64,000 nt of DNA, taken from assembly GCA_040954595.2 (NCBI GenBank), contig CM082593.2, forward strand, positions 5,146,001 through 5,210,000. Direction: 5' to 3'. The position numbers and the translations under genes are program-made. Below are positions 37,245 through 48,471 of the stretch, piece by piece. This DNA is from Balanoglossus misakiensis. Taxonomy: Eukaryota; Hemichordata. Positions within the stretch are counted from its first letter, which is position 1. Each line of letters starts with the position of its first letter. The notes under the pieces were generated by a model. That model was given only the letters and a program-made list of their open reading frames with translations, was not told the DNA's origin and ran no database searches.

Positions 37245-39442
37245 TTAGGTCTTATGAAAGTATACTTTTTTAGTCAGCATAGATATATAACAGGGGCACT
37301 GTTTGGTGTCAACCATTTCAGGATCAGTCGCGAGGTCGCCCTCAACCTTTCTCTCGGACACGATTCTGGTCACAACCGCCATTATCTCGTTGATTTCGAA
37401 GTCAGCGCCGTGTTTTGCTAAGACATGCGAGAGCGCTTGTACAAACCACGAACCATGGCCCTTTTCAAGATGAGAGCAATAGCCTGCAATTTCAATCACA
37501 CGAAAACGTTAGCAGAAATGTCGAGCGATTAGTTCAAAGGTCAAAGGGCAAAAGTCACGTAGAAAAACGCATAATTATGTGAATACGACAGATAAATATT
37601 CAAGTTTAATTTACCCCCCCCCCCTCCCCCGTAGCAGAAATGTCGAGCGACTAATTCAAAGGTCAAAGGGCAAAAGTTTCGTAGAAAAACGCATAATTAT
37701 GTGAGCACGACAGATGAATATTCAAGTTTAATTTACCCCCCCCCCTCCCCCGTAAGGTGTTCATGAACGCTGCCTTTTTCTCACCTTGCGTGGTTGAATA
37801 AGCCACGAGGAAATCGGCTCCTGCCGGAATTGTGTGTTTTTCTCGTCTGGCCGCATCCACATCTGTCATTGGTTCAACTTCGTCCATGACGTCAGCAGAA
37901 TCAGCTGCGTCGACAGCTGTTTCATACCTGCCTCCTTGAGAAGCCTTGAAACAATGAATGCAACAAGTCACATGACATGAATGCGAAATGAACGTATTGA
38001 AGTGTGTGACGTAACCGAAATTACGCTTCGAATTTAAACTTTCTCTCTAATCTCATGGGGGCTTATGTCGCTTTCAGAGGAAATATATAGAGACGAAAAA
38101 AAAACTCACTTCAATGAAGAAAAGTTTTGGTTTTCCGGCTAGGGTCGGACACGTATCAGCTCTGAAGTTATCAATCAGGTCTTGTAATATGATAATTCCA
38201 TCATGGGCATAAACCGCGCTTTCAGCTCCATGACTTAGAAATACACAGACGAAAGCGTCACAGTCCGAATGGTCCGCTCTGGAGGCTGGGAGAGAGATAT
38301 AGAATGTCCTGGTCTATGCCTTGTGTACTTTAGGCAATAGGCATGCCAACATATTCGGCTATACTTTGCTTTTTGATTTTTCACAGAGCATTAAAAAAAT
38401 CAAACCACTCTAAACCAAGGCTAGCTCTGACAGCAATTGGAAATATTTTGTTTAAGATAGGAAAAGTTAATTTTGTTTAAAAGAATCACAACACTGCGCA
38501 CACGTACGCGTGTACCTTCAAATATGACGTCATTAACCTTCTCAACGGTGGCGTCTTGGTGTACGCAGACCTCAAAACCCAATTCTTGAAATCTCTCAGA
38601 GAGACACTCGGCATCGGCTTGAGTGCCAACCCTTGCGTTCATCGCCACTCTCCAGTGGAAGGTTTCATGGTTGAAAATAATTGCACGGCCACGTCTGCCG
38701 TTCTCCATACTGTATCGCTCGTCGGGCGTGTGCATTTTTACAATCGGTGTCGAAGGAGCACTGCAAAGGATAAACGTCCAGCATGCAGTAAAAACTACAA
38801 GGTACATACACTGTACAATGGAACTCTAAATAACGCACACTCGTTGCTGTGCTTGGTACGACTTTGCAATTGGCCAAAGGTGCTTCGAAGGGAAGTAGGC
38901 AATGTCACCATGCAAGCGGAAACGAGGCAACAGGTGTTTGTACACATGCATGGGGCCAATTTCAAATTAACACTTGCCCTAACCCTAGTCGCAACAGCTG
39001 ATCGGTGGGAAATATTCGGGTGTTAAATCAATTGCCCCGGTGCCAAAGTTCTGTGACCTTGTAAGTGCGCAGGGGTGATGCTTCGATAAAAATTTGGACG
39101 GGTTAGCAGACCCTCTACCTGAAACTCTACTCGCTTCCAAACCATTGAAACTCCTATTGAATTTATTGACCCGACCCCCTTCTCAATCTCACACTTTACG
39201 GTTTCACACGAATAAAGGAGAAATCATGGCCGAACGTGACCCAGTTCTTAGTTCTAAGCACAACGGCCAACGCAATCGTTTTTACAGGCGATCGCGATTC
39301 ACGGAGGCAAAATATAAAAAGCCGGTCGCACCCTGGCAAAAATACTTCGAAGTTCTTACCTCAGTCTTCCAAACCATCGGCTGGTGAAGGCGTCAACTTC
39401 GGTTTGTCCACCTCTGTGTTCAGAATCGACGTTGGTTTCCAT
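37245..39442 (-). CDS. Effector-caspase homologue with catalytic Cys replaced by Ser (pseudo-caspase)
   Basis: Five exons in 5'-3' order: 39442-39360, 38760-38516, 38285-38110, 37944-37785, 37483-37245, giving 300 residues. This is the size of caspase-3/7, with a short prodomain. The caspase fold is clear: GRAIIFNHETFHW, the P1-pocket Arg in NARVGTQADA, the catalytic-dyad His in [12 protein letters not shown], then GSWFVQAL and CYISMLTK in the small subunit. The pentapeptide QACRG reads E-A-S-Q-G across the 38110/37944 junction: Cys is TCT (Ser), and the flanking Gln and Arg are also changed. The neighbouring paralogue has intact QACRG at the identical intron position. The substrate groove is kept while cysteine catalysis is lost, so a decoy or regulatory role is inferred. 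An additional 5' coding exon is possible, since a cttgtttag acceptor precedes the ATG, as in the paralogue. Confidence 0.87.
37511..37753. repeat. Tandem direct duplication, two copies of a ~122-bp unit, in the pseudo-caspase last intron
   Basis: The units 37511-37632 and 37633-37753 are nearly identical. Both start agcagaaatgtcgagcga and end in a C-rich tract (ccccccccctccccc). Each contains AGGTCAAAGGGCA (37538-37550 and 37660-37672), which resembles a DR1 nuclear-receptor element. Confidence 0.9.
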
Positions 39443-42172
39443 TTCTAAACAAGGCAGCCATAAAAATCACATCGATTGTGGTTAATAGCGTTTTGTGTGT
39501 ACTGTACTAAAAGTCAATAGTGTGAATTGTAAATAATTATGTGGGTTTCGATTTGCGTCGGTATAACACGGTCGGGCGGAGTTCAACTATTCGCCACAGA
39601 ACTGTAGTACATGTAATATTATACAAACTGAAACGATGCATGTCACGTGATTTTCTGGTTATATGGTCGACTCTACGTCTACTTGTAATTTTTTTTCGGG
39701 TGTGACGTTACGATCGTTCTTGGGGAAAATTTGTCACCCCCTGTTGCTGCTAGCTTTCTTCTTTTGTGTGTATGGGTCTAAATTTTGGATTATAATATTT
39801 CAGAAATGAGAAAATGTCGCTCGATACTTTAGACTGACTACGTGTATTTCGGTTAGGTTACCTGAGTACCACAGGTCTTAAAGCTTTGTACCATTGATCG
39901 CTATCGCCACTGTTCGTGGAACGTCACGTGGTATGTCAAAGTTTTGTGTTATCACAAACATACTTTTAAAGAAAAAAATCAAACCTGATTCTCCTTGTCC
40001 ACATGGATTCTGTTTCAAGGTCACAGAGAATAACGTCAGTAACAGTAGTAGGCCTGTAGCGTTTGTTTCACCGATAGAGGAAGGTTTATTGAAGTGTTGA
40101 CGTGATTTGGAGAGCTAGAACGTAGACAAAGGCATGAAAAGGTCAACAAGGCCATAGATTATACTGTTTTCAAGGTACGCATAACGTGACATGAGGTCAT
40201 GGCGTCGCCGCACTTGTTTTTATTGATCGTTAATGCGGAGATGGAGAGATGGAAGATCATAAGTTCACCACGTCTGCGCGTGTACGTGTATCGATCCCTA
40301 TGGCCTGTATGTGGTGTCATTATCCTTTCGACGGTTTACGGTTGAAGTACTCGTTTCTTGTGATGTTGGCTGTCGAAAAATGCACTGAGACAAGGCAACT
40401 TAACATTGCTTGTTTTATTTAAATTCTGAATTAATCAGCCAAATTGAATGTACATTTGTTGAACAGTGACAAACAAATACGTATATACTGAACCGCAATG
40501 GTAATTACATCAAGCAGAACCCCCATGTCTGATCATGTTTTCTACAAGGTTTTAAGGTCGGCAAAATATCACGTAGTATTCTGAGTGCAATCATTAACAT
40601 TGTGAGCCCGAAAATCCTAGATATTACTAGTATACACTTTGACCTGTGAATTGTTTTAAAACAGACCAATAATTCGGCACTCTGGTCTTGGTAAACTTAC
40701 ATTACACCTCTTTAAATGTACTTGTATCTATAATTTAAAATTCTAAAAATCAGTACAAAAATTAATTTTATGGTACACATATTTAAAGTTGTCTGAAATT
40801 CTAGTTTTGTCATCAGTTGTGATAAATGGACTACTGAGATGTTATTTCAGTTATGGATTTTCAGATAGTATTTTCGAAAATAACGAATTTCGGCGAAGTT
40901 TAATTCTGAAATTCATACAATTTCTAGGCAAAGTGACAAGATCAGTGTAGACAGGATTTTTCATATTAATCACTAGAGGGCGCACATCACACCACGTGAT
41001 CCGGTCACCGCCCCCTTCAGCCTCGCAATGGTACTTGGTACGTGCAATACATGTATTTAGAATTTCAAAAAAGGAGATATATTGCACATGCGAAAATACA
41101 CAAACAAAACAACGCCAACAAATGAACAAGAATTAAAAACCACTTACAGAGAGTAGAGATATTGTTGGAGAAAAACCACTATTCAAGCTATGATGAATTT
41201 GAAGGAGTCCTAGCAGGTTTCTTTTTCTTTTTTACTTTTTTCTATTTATGTGGCGATCACATTACACAAAATGTACTCATTCATTAAATTCTAGTTGACC
41301 TGAGCATGCAACACTGTTATCTTGGTAAACAGACATTTTACAATTCTAATAAAACTCTTGAACTATGCATTTTGAATACCACAAAATCCAAACTGGTATT
41401 GAAATCATTATTGGCACATTGGTTGTTTAACTAAATAAATCAGCTGTCATGTTTGCCTGCATGCCAAGCCAAAGTAATTTTTTTTAATTTTTGAATCTTA
41501 AAACTGACAAAAATATGATCAGATTGTGATAGAAGAAATGAAACTACACTTTGTATACACAACTATTGTGCTTTGTACTCTGCAAATAAGGCTACAGTTT
41601 GTGAAAATAAAACAGCAAAATCTCTTCCATATAATTTTTTGTTTCAAAGGGAAAAGTATATAAAAATGATTAAAGTTTATTGTAACGCTTGAAATTTAGC
41701 AAATTTGTGCATTCTCGAAGGAAAAAATCCAACTTAAAAATATCCACTTGTGTTCTGTTTTAATACTGTGTACGCAAAAGAAATGAAACACCATATTCAT
41801 CAAAAAAATATTTGCAAACATACATCAATAACTCGCAATGATTAAACAACTATAAACAACACAATCTCAACATCTACACTGTCTAGTATTAGTTGCCATG
41901 AGTTTCCTAAGTTCGGCAATTAATAAATAACATTAGTGACTGCAAAATTTACTACACTATTTTTTTTTACATTTCCAGACATTTACTGCAGTAGGGGAGG
42001 GGGTAGAGACAATTATTCAATAGGGTGACACAGATCATGACGCTACAAATTCATTTCTTTCATACCATGCCAGCACCATTTCAAAAACTGGTTAGTAATT
42101 TTATACAATGACAGCAACACGAGATACTGTAAGTACGACTATTGCATCTCTCGAATCCGACAACCGACGTTG
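39443..42172. other. Region between the tandem caspase genes
   Basis: No recognisable gene. The right end holds the 3' UTR of the intact caspase (minus-strand AATAAA, plus 41676-41681) and the left end the upstream region of the pseudo-caspase, with E-boxes GTCACGTGAT (39642-39651) and GTCACGTGGT (about 39922). A 48-codon ORF starts at 40199 (+), MASPHLFLLIVNAEMERWK then a hydrophobic C-terminus. It matches nothing I know. Confidence 0.5.
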
Positions 42173-45100
42173 CTAGTGACGAGGCTTCTTCTGAAAATGC
42201 AACTTCTTCGTCAACATAGACATGTAACACGGCACTTGCTTCTTGCCGATCATTTCGGGGTCGACGGCCCTCTCCACCTGCCTCTGGGAGACCATGCGGT
42301 TGACCAACGCCATGATTTCGCAGATCTCGATCTCTTCACCGTAGAACTCCAGGGCGTAGGAGAGAGCTTGCACAAACCAGGAACCGTAGTGGGTGTCTCG
42401 GTGGGAGTAATAACCTGGAAAAGAATACACCAAATATCATTGTTGAACAACCCTGTCCCCTATTAAAATCAACAAATTTGCAATTATACTGAATCTAGCT
42501 GGTAACACACAATATGCATATATGGTACATATATTCAATTTCTAGGTCAAAGGCAGTGTTCAGGGACTTAACATATGCATGTTCAATTGTAACAAGACAT
42601 ATTTCTGTCAAAGTTTTTTTTGCTAATTTTATCAAATTAATGGAATTACAACTGGGCCATCCCAAGCAGAAAGGGGTCTTATGGAAGCGAGATACTTTCG
42701 ACCATCTGACCCCTTTCTGTTTGGGATGGCCCATTACTGAAGCTATGACTCTGGGTCCATCCTGATTAAAGGTCAAATCAATGCATCTTCAATTTTTTTT
42801 TCATCTCCAAACTTCCTACCTTGAGTGACAGAGTAAGCAACAAAGAAATCGGCGCCTGCTGGGATTGTGGGTTGCGTACCGGCATCGGTCACTGTCATCG
42901 GTTCATCCGATGTTTCTTTTGAATCCAGTTCGTCAGGGGCATCAACGCCAATCTCGTGCTGATCTCCACGACATGCCTACAATGATAAAATGTTTTAATT
43001 ATTTGAATGTCTTTAATTTTAAAGGTCCAAATCAGCAGTAAATTTAGGCATTTTCCCTCTTTCTTTGGGTCCTGTTTATCAACCAGAATTACTTTTTCAA
43101 TTCAAAGCATCATTAAAAATTATCACAACACAAGCTTATTGTCCAATAGCTGATGCACATTTTAATCTTGCTTCAGAATAGTGTGTGAGTGAGAGGTCTT
43201 TGTCTTACAATTACTACCACAGGGCTGATAGTGTTTTTGTAAGATGAAAGAATTTCTATGGATGAGGAAAGGTCACTGACCTGGATGAAGAAAAGCTTGG
43301 GTTTCCCGGCGAGAGACGGGCAGCGATCAGCTCGGAACTGATCGATTAGATCTTGTAGTCTAAGGACGCCATCATGAGAATATACTATACCGTCATCGCC
43401 GTGACTTAGAAAGACACAGATGAAGGCATCACAGTCAGAATGATCAGTCCTGGCCGCTGCATAAATAAACACACAGAAAATATAATATGGTTAGGCATGT
43501 ATTATTTAAGCAATAAAACACCCCCAGCCATGGTATACCACGAGATTTTGACCAGTTCACGACATATACGCACGAGCGATAGCGAGTGCGTATATGGAGT
43601 TGAACTGGTCAAAATCGAGTGGTATACCATGGCTGGGGGTGTTTTATTGCTATTATATTATGCCAGTATATTGAAACTTTGCATAAAACATTTTAAAAAG
43701 GCATTTTCTTTGACTATGATATATGACTGTGGTATATGGCTAATATATCACGGTCATGTGTCGTGTCTCGACCAATCAAATAGCGTGATTTACACCATCA
43801 ATATACTGGTATAATATAATAATCTATAATTTGTAATCAAATATTGACAACATGCTTTGTCAATGCCAAAGTACCAATGACAATTTCCTTTATTGCTGTA
43901 TTTAAATGTAATCTGATACTGAAATTTATTTTGCCTAAACAGTCTGTGTTGTTGAGTTGTAAATACAGTGTTATAAATATAACAATGGAAGATTTTGTGT
44001 AGTGAGGAAATGAATCATCAAGGTCGATTCAAATTTGAATATTAATTGATATAATGTCCTTGTTCATAATTTGATGTGTGTACATGTCCATCACTGCTAT
44101 TCAAAGATACCAGCAGTAGTGACATGAGCTATATATAGCAACCATCAAACCAATTTAGTGTTGATGGTCTTGTATCTGCTACTTATTATCTTTAATTGAT
44201 CAATGTGTAAATTTCCCCCTTTGCAACAGTGTTTGCAACAGCCTGAGACAAAGTATCTCACCAAAGCCATTAAAGTCTGATCTGTGTCACAAAAGCAATT
44301 AACTGCGGTTACTTCATGGGCAGTTTTATAAAGCTGAACACCAAAAAAACCACCCTTACCTTCAAAAACCACTTCTCGTACTCTGACTGTGCTGTAGTCT
44401 TGACAAAGCTGAACTGAGAATCCCAGTTCACGAAATCTTTCCGTGAGATTATCCGCATCGATTTGAGTTCCCGAGCGCCGGTTCATACCCACGCTCCAGT
44501 GGAAATATTCGTGGTTAAAAATGATTGCAAAGCCTCTTTTCGGATTGTTCATCTTGTACTTTAAGTCGATTTCATCGTTGGCATAGGGACGCGACCGACT
44601 ACTGTGAAGACAGAAGAAATTGCATTCAGATTGTATGTGTTTTATCCCCAAAGCGAGTTCATAACTTTTGGACCAAAGGCAAACCCTTTATGTCTCGCAC
44701 AAAAGATGCTTACGTTTTACTTGATATTATATGTCGTCGACTTGAAGATCCTCTTGCGTCAACATCAGTTCCTGTGTCACCTTGGCCGGAGTCTACACTG
44801 GTTTCCATGGCTGCAAGACAATATTTTCGGTAATATTTAAAGGATGCTACATACACAAGATTTGCAATAAAACATGTATGTTATCGTATCCTGAATACTA
44901 GTATGTCCCACGGTCATTGAACACATACTGACGGTAGTGGTAGTGGTTTATGAATCATTGTCATCTGAGGAAGAAAGTAAACAATCGATTTCTGAGAAAG
45001 TGTCGACTGGGTGACTCATCACGACAAATAGGTTCGTAGATGTAGACTTGGTTTCGGGGTTTAAAATGTGCATTTCACTGGACAATGAACATCAACACAG

Positions 45101-45407
45101 CAGCAAACTTATTTCCTTCCTGGGACTAAACTTTCACGACTGTGGCTAAACCAAAGACGGTGTGGGGTGGACGATTTCCTATTTACAATGTCACATGCGA
45201 AGTATCACACTAACATTTGACTGTGATCGCTTGATTCAACTCTCTACTGTCTATGATTCAACTTCTATACACATACACTGTCTATGATCACAGTCAGTGT
45301 GATCCCGACGCCTTTGCGAAGTATATTGCTCCTAGATCTACGATCTGACATTTTACTTTGATTCTATACTCACCCGAATTTTCCACAGTCTTACTATCGT
45401 CTGCCAT
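42173..45407 (-). CDS. CASP3/7-like: Effector caspase (caspase-3/7 type), intact active site
   Basis: Six exons in 5'-3' order: 45407-45374, 44810-44714, 44601-44360, 43456-43281, 42976-42820, 42414-42173, giving 315 residues. It is a cysteine protease cleaving after Asp and an executioner of apoptosis in the cytosol. The short prodomain lacks CARD or DED motifs. Key residues are present: Arg in [14 protein letters not shown], His in FLSHGDDG, and QACRG split between exons 4 and 5 (KPKLFFIQ then ACRGD). The small subunit carries [14 protein letters not shown] and [12 protein letters not shown]. Asp-rich sites in the inter-subunit linker (DAPDELD, VTDAG) are likely activation cleavage points. 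The first exon ([11 protein letters not shown]) was added because it joins in phase to CC-ATG-GAA after a good acceptor; the ATG at 44808 is an alternative start. The 176-nt third core exon equals that of the downstream pseudo-caspase, showing tandem duplication. Confidence 0.92.
42653..42733. repeat. Near-perfect hairpin with 26-bp arms, intronic
   Basis: The left arm 42653-42678 (tgggccatcccaagcagaaa...) and the right arm 42708-42733 are reverse complements with one mismatch, separated by a 29-nt loop. It sits in the last intron of the intact caspase gene. The size (81 nt) suits either a pre-miRNA-like foldback or a minimal inverted-repeat transposon. Confidence 0.85.
43510..43650. repeat. 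Long palindrome (~68-nt arms) in a caspase intron
   Basis: The sequence gcaataaaacacccccagcc reads back as its reverse complement at the other end (ggctgggggtgttttattgc), with roughly 90% arm identity and almost no loop. It lies in the intron between the second and third core exons of the intact caspase and directly abuts the terminal-inverted-repeat element at 43651. Confidence 0.9.
43651..43821. mobile_element. MITE-like element with 24-bp terminal inverted repeats
   Basis: The left end 43651-43674 (tattatattatgccagtata...) and right end 43798-43821 are reverse complements with one mismatch. The interior is AT-rich and non-coding and contains accaatcaaatagcgtga. At 171 bp with no ORF it fits a miniature inverted-repeat transposable element. 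No clear target-site duplication was seen. Confidence 0.65.
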
Positions 45408-46207
45408 GTGAACAACAATAAATGTGACACGGACCGTACTTTACTTCTGTGAATAAATGTGACGTACCACATACAAAACACTATATTCAGGCAAGGTTCG
45501 TTAACCCGGAAGTTATAACGTCATTTTCTTGTTGGATTTCAGGAACAAAAGCGCCACCCACGACAATAATTTTCACTCGTTTTTTCTTTTCTTTTTTCTC
45601 ATGTTTGCATAAATTTATAATGCTGCTTTCTTTATTCAGGTCCCAAGTTTTCGAATAAGGAAATAGCACTTGAATCTGATTGCACGTTTCTTATTCGATT
45701 GAACCTGAAGTCTAAATGAATAATTATCACGTTGAGCTAGCTGGTTCCAAGTTTCTCATTCAGGTATCCTGGAATACGAAATATTTTTATTTTATTTAAA
45801 ACACGCTCTAAACACACACAGTTGAAGTTTTGGGGAAGTAAGTGTTTATTCAAATAAGATCACATTTTTATATACAATTAAACGTTTTGCAAAGAGACTG
45901 GTTGTACAGTTCAGGGTATATGGCAAAGGTCACTGAAGCCACCTGGTTTGAATGCACTTAAAAACCAGGTGACACGTAAGTGACCAATCAGAGCAGACCA
46001 CTCTCACATTATGAGCTTTATGGTCTGTCCGTCATCAGTTTTGCGCATGCCCACTATCGACCAGTCTCTTCGAAGAACATAACTTAATACAGAGAGTTCA
46101 TCAGTAAATGAAGTCGAATGGTATGGATAGCTTCGTATCGATGGACAGAATAATATCACATCGCAGACAATCGCTCCCTGGAAGCCATTTTTAAAGTTTC
46201 ACAAGAC
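45408..46207. other. Caspase promoter side and GPX 3' UTR
   Basis: There are no coding exons. The right part is the 3' UTR of the glutathione peroxidase gene, with a SECIS candidate (45987-46038) and a minus-strand AATAAA (plus 45845-45850). The left part is upstream of the intact caspase. Confidence 0.6.
45987..46038 (-). ncRNA. SECIS element candidate, GPX 3' UTR
   Basis: About 170 nt after the GPX stop, the minus strand carries CTGA (46038-46035), then a 10-nt side with 8 pairs including G-U (CGGACCA against TGGTCTG), AAA in the apical loop (46019-46017), a mini-stem CTCA/TGAG, and TGAT (45990-45987). This fits a form-II SECIS, except that C rather than A precedes the 5' UGA. A weaker alternative, ATGA-N12-AA-N24-CGA, lies slightly 5'. 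Confidence 0.5.
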
Positions 46208-48471
46208 TTAGTTTGTATTAGAAAGAAGCGTCTCTAACAGTTTCAGTCTTCCGTCGATGTTTCTAACCCTGTTTGTCTGTCGGTCACGCTGTCGAAGCAA
46301 AAACTCGACGTCTCCGGCGAGATCCCGGGGCTCGATTTCGGAGTCGTAGCGCTTGTACGGAATTCCGTTGTGATCGATGAGGAATTTGTTGAAGTTCCAC
46401 GTCAGGTCGCCGATCTTTATCGGAGACCAGTACAGTTGCTCCGGTTTGCCTATCTCTTCTTTCACAGCGGGACAGCTTTTCTGAAAAGACATAAAAAATA
46501 TACCATCTGTCATCGAGTTGAAAATAGTTATTTTTTTCGACACCCATAATAAATTGCAACTCTTCAAACAGACGGGGCTACGACCAGATAACCAGTCTTG
46601 CCCCGTGCGCGACACGTAGCTACTAGTGGCATGTTCGACAAATTAAATTCGTCAAATTAAAAAAACAATTATCATTCTGTCCTTCATAGCCGATAGACAA
46701 TGAGACTGAATCTGTCTGCAATTATGAGTTCAATTATTTCTATCAAATGCCCACAAAATAAGATATCTCGTTTATTAATTCACACACTCGTTAAACGCCG
46801 GCCAAATGCGATTATCTGGCACTTTATGTAGTCCACTTGCCCCTGAATATTTGCAAATTGTAATTATACTGGAAAATACAGATGTATTTTTTTATGTTCA
46901 GCCAGCTACTGAGACAGGCGCTGCAAGTATCAGTCATTTTTTTCACTAATCGAAATTTAATTGGCTTCACATATGGATTTGGCGCTCACTGAATACGGAG
47001 ACATATGTTTTTGTGACCCTAAAAGGCAATCTGTTAAGAGTATGGTATGGAGATTTGCAAACAGACGATATCCATGTTTGGCGCATTTTTGTGGGTGATC
47101 AATATTCCTTCTGCTTCACACCTGTATCCCGCGAGAGCTCTTTCTGCATGCGCAGATGTTCAATTTGTTTCTGTTCCGTTCTCTTTTTTCCCCGCGGTGA
47201 CAATCACCGGCCGGAACATTGAGTAAATATCCCCGCTTCCTTAATTTTGACCGTCTGTTGTATGTACTGCTCAGCCTCATTATCTCGAAATCCTCCCGGC
47301 GCTCATTGCCCCAGAAATGAAAGACTTTGATGCGGGTAATATTTCAACGCTCGTCAGAAATCAATATAGGAGAGTGATCGATTTGGCGTCGCCTTGGCAA
47401 CGTATTCGCGCTAGTCTTAAATTATTTCATCACGCAGCTTGCACGTTATTTATAGCAATCACCAATTCCCATAACCTTCTTTCTTGTTCCAACTGGCATA
47501 ATGCAAATAGAACACGACCAAGCATTTGAAGTCCATCCTTATTTTGCTTTCTATTTGACATACGAGATATAAAACATGCATGTGTGTCCGGAAATGCATG
47601 TTGAAATGAGTGATATGGCCAATTTTATTGTTGTATAAAATCACCCATTATTAATACAAGGTCCACGCTTGTTGGATCATGTTCGTTTTTTCTTGTTTAT
47701 TCTAAAGTGAGCCAAAACCAGCTTTTTCGTCGCATATTGCAGTGTTGTGTTTCGAAAGAGAATTCTATGATAATTTCTATGGATGACGAGGTAGATGGCC
47801 ACTGAATTGAACAAGCACGTTATATCAATCTTATCGTGACGTGATTATGAGCGCAAAATAATGACTGAAATAGGCCTCCGCAATCTTAAGATGTGACGAG
47901 AGCGTCACATATGCCCCTTGAAGGATATCATCATCATCATCATCATCATCATCATTGAATACTGTTGATGTAGCTAGTCAAATATGTGACTGTTACTTAC
48001 CTTGAGACTTGTGTAAAGTGGATGTTCGTCAGGTCCGTTCACATTCAGCTTTGCGAAGACATTGAAGTTTGGCTCGAAGCCGCCACCTGGTCGGACGTAT
48101 TTCACTCCGTTCAGGATTTCGTTGTTCTCCCCCGGTTCCTGCAGCCCGAACTGGTTGCAGGGCAGCCCGATGACGCCGAAGCCGGAGTCGGAGTATCGGG
48201 AGTTGAGTGCATTCAGGGCCAAGTACTGATGGGTGTACGATCAGTACGTGGCCACGTTGACGACGAGCAGGACGGTGCCCCGCAGATCGCCGAGGCTGAC
48301 GTTTCGCTTCCCGTCACCGTCTAGCGGGAGCAGCTGCAGCTGGTCGTCGTAGACGGACTCGGCGTCGTCCCGGCATCTCTTCTGCAGCGCCTGCTGGCCA
48401 TCACCATCAGCCGCGGCCAGGCCGCAAAGGGCCAGGCCGAACAGGAGCAGTCTGTAGCCGACGTCGCCCAT
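46208..48471 (-). CDS. GPX3: Secreted selenocysteine glutathione peroxidase (GPX3-like)
   Basis: Two exons: 48471-48001 and 46480-46208, giving 247 residues when the in-frame TGA at 48243-48241 is read as selenocysteine. It reduces hydroperoxides with glutathione or thioredoxin. An N-terminal signal peptide (YRLLLFGLALCGLAAA) points to secretion. The family motif is complete across the TGA: LLVVNVATY-U-SYTHQY, then GLPCNQFGLQEPGEN, and in exon 2 LTWNFNKFLID. The tetrad Sec/Gln/Trp/Asn is therefore present. Reading through the TGA keeps full homology on both sides, so this is not a pseudogene, and a SECIS candidate lies in the 3' UTR. The length exceeds the ~226 of human GPX3. Assignment to the GPX3/5/6 secreted group is inferred from the signal peptide. 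The 1.5-kb intron holds a (TCA)n microsatellite at about 47928-47955. Confidence 0.9.
47928..47955. repeat. Trinucleotide microsatellite (TCA)n in GPX intron
   Basis: About nine copies of atc/tca, about 45 bp from the 3' border of the first GPX exon, within the intron. Confidence 0.9.
48241..48243 (-). other. Selenocysteine codon (TGA) of GPX
   Basis: The TGA replaces the catalytic Sec/Cys position in the motif NVATY-U-SYT. Conserved GPX sequence continues in the same frame for 80 codons of the same exon. Confidence 0.9.

Noticed and set aside
43510-43650. Palindrome considered as a tRNA or structured RNA gene
   Set aside because: Almost fully self-complementary arms with no cloverleaf or A/B-box pattern; it fits a foldback element.
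48241-48471. Apparent premature stop splitting the GPX gene into two ORFs
   Set aside because: The TGA sits exactly at the catalytic selenocysteine position and homology continues in the same frame, so it is Sec, not a nonsense mutation.
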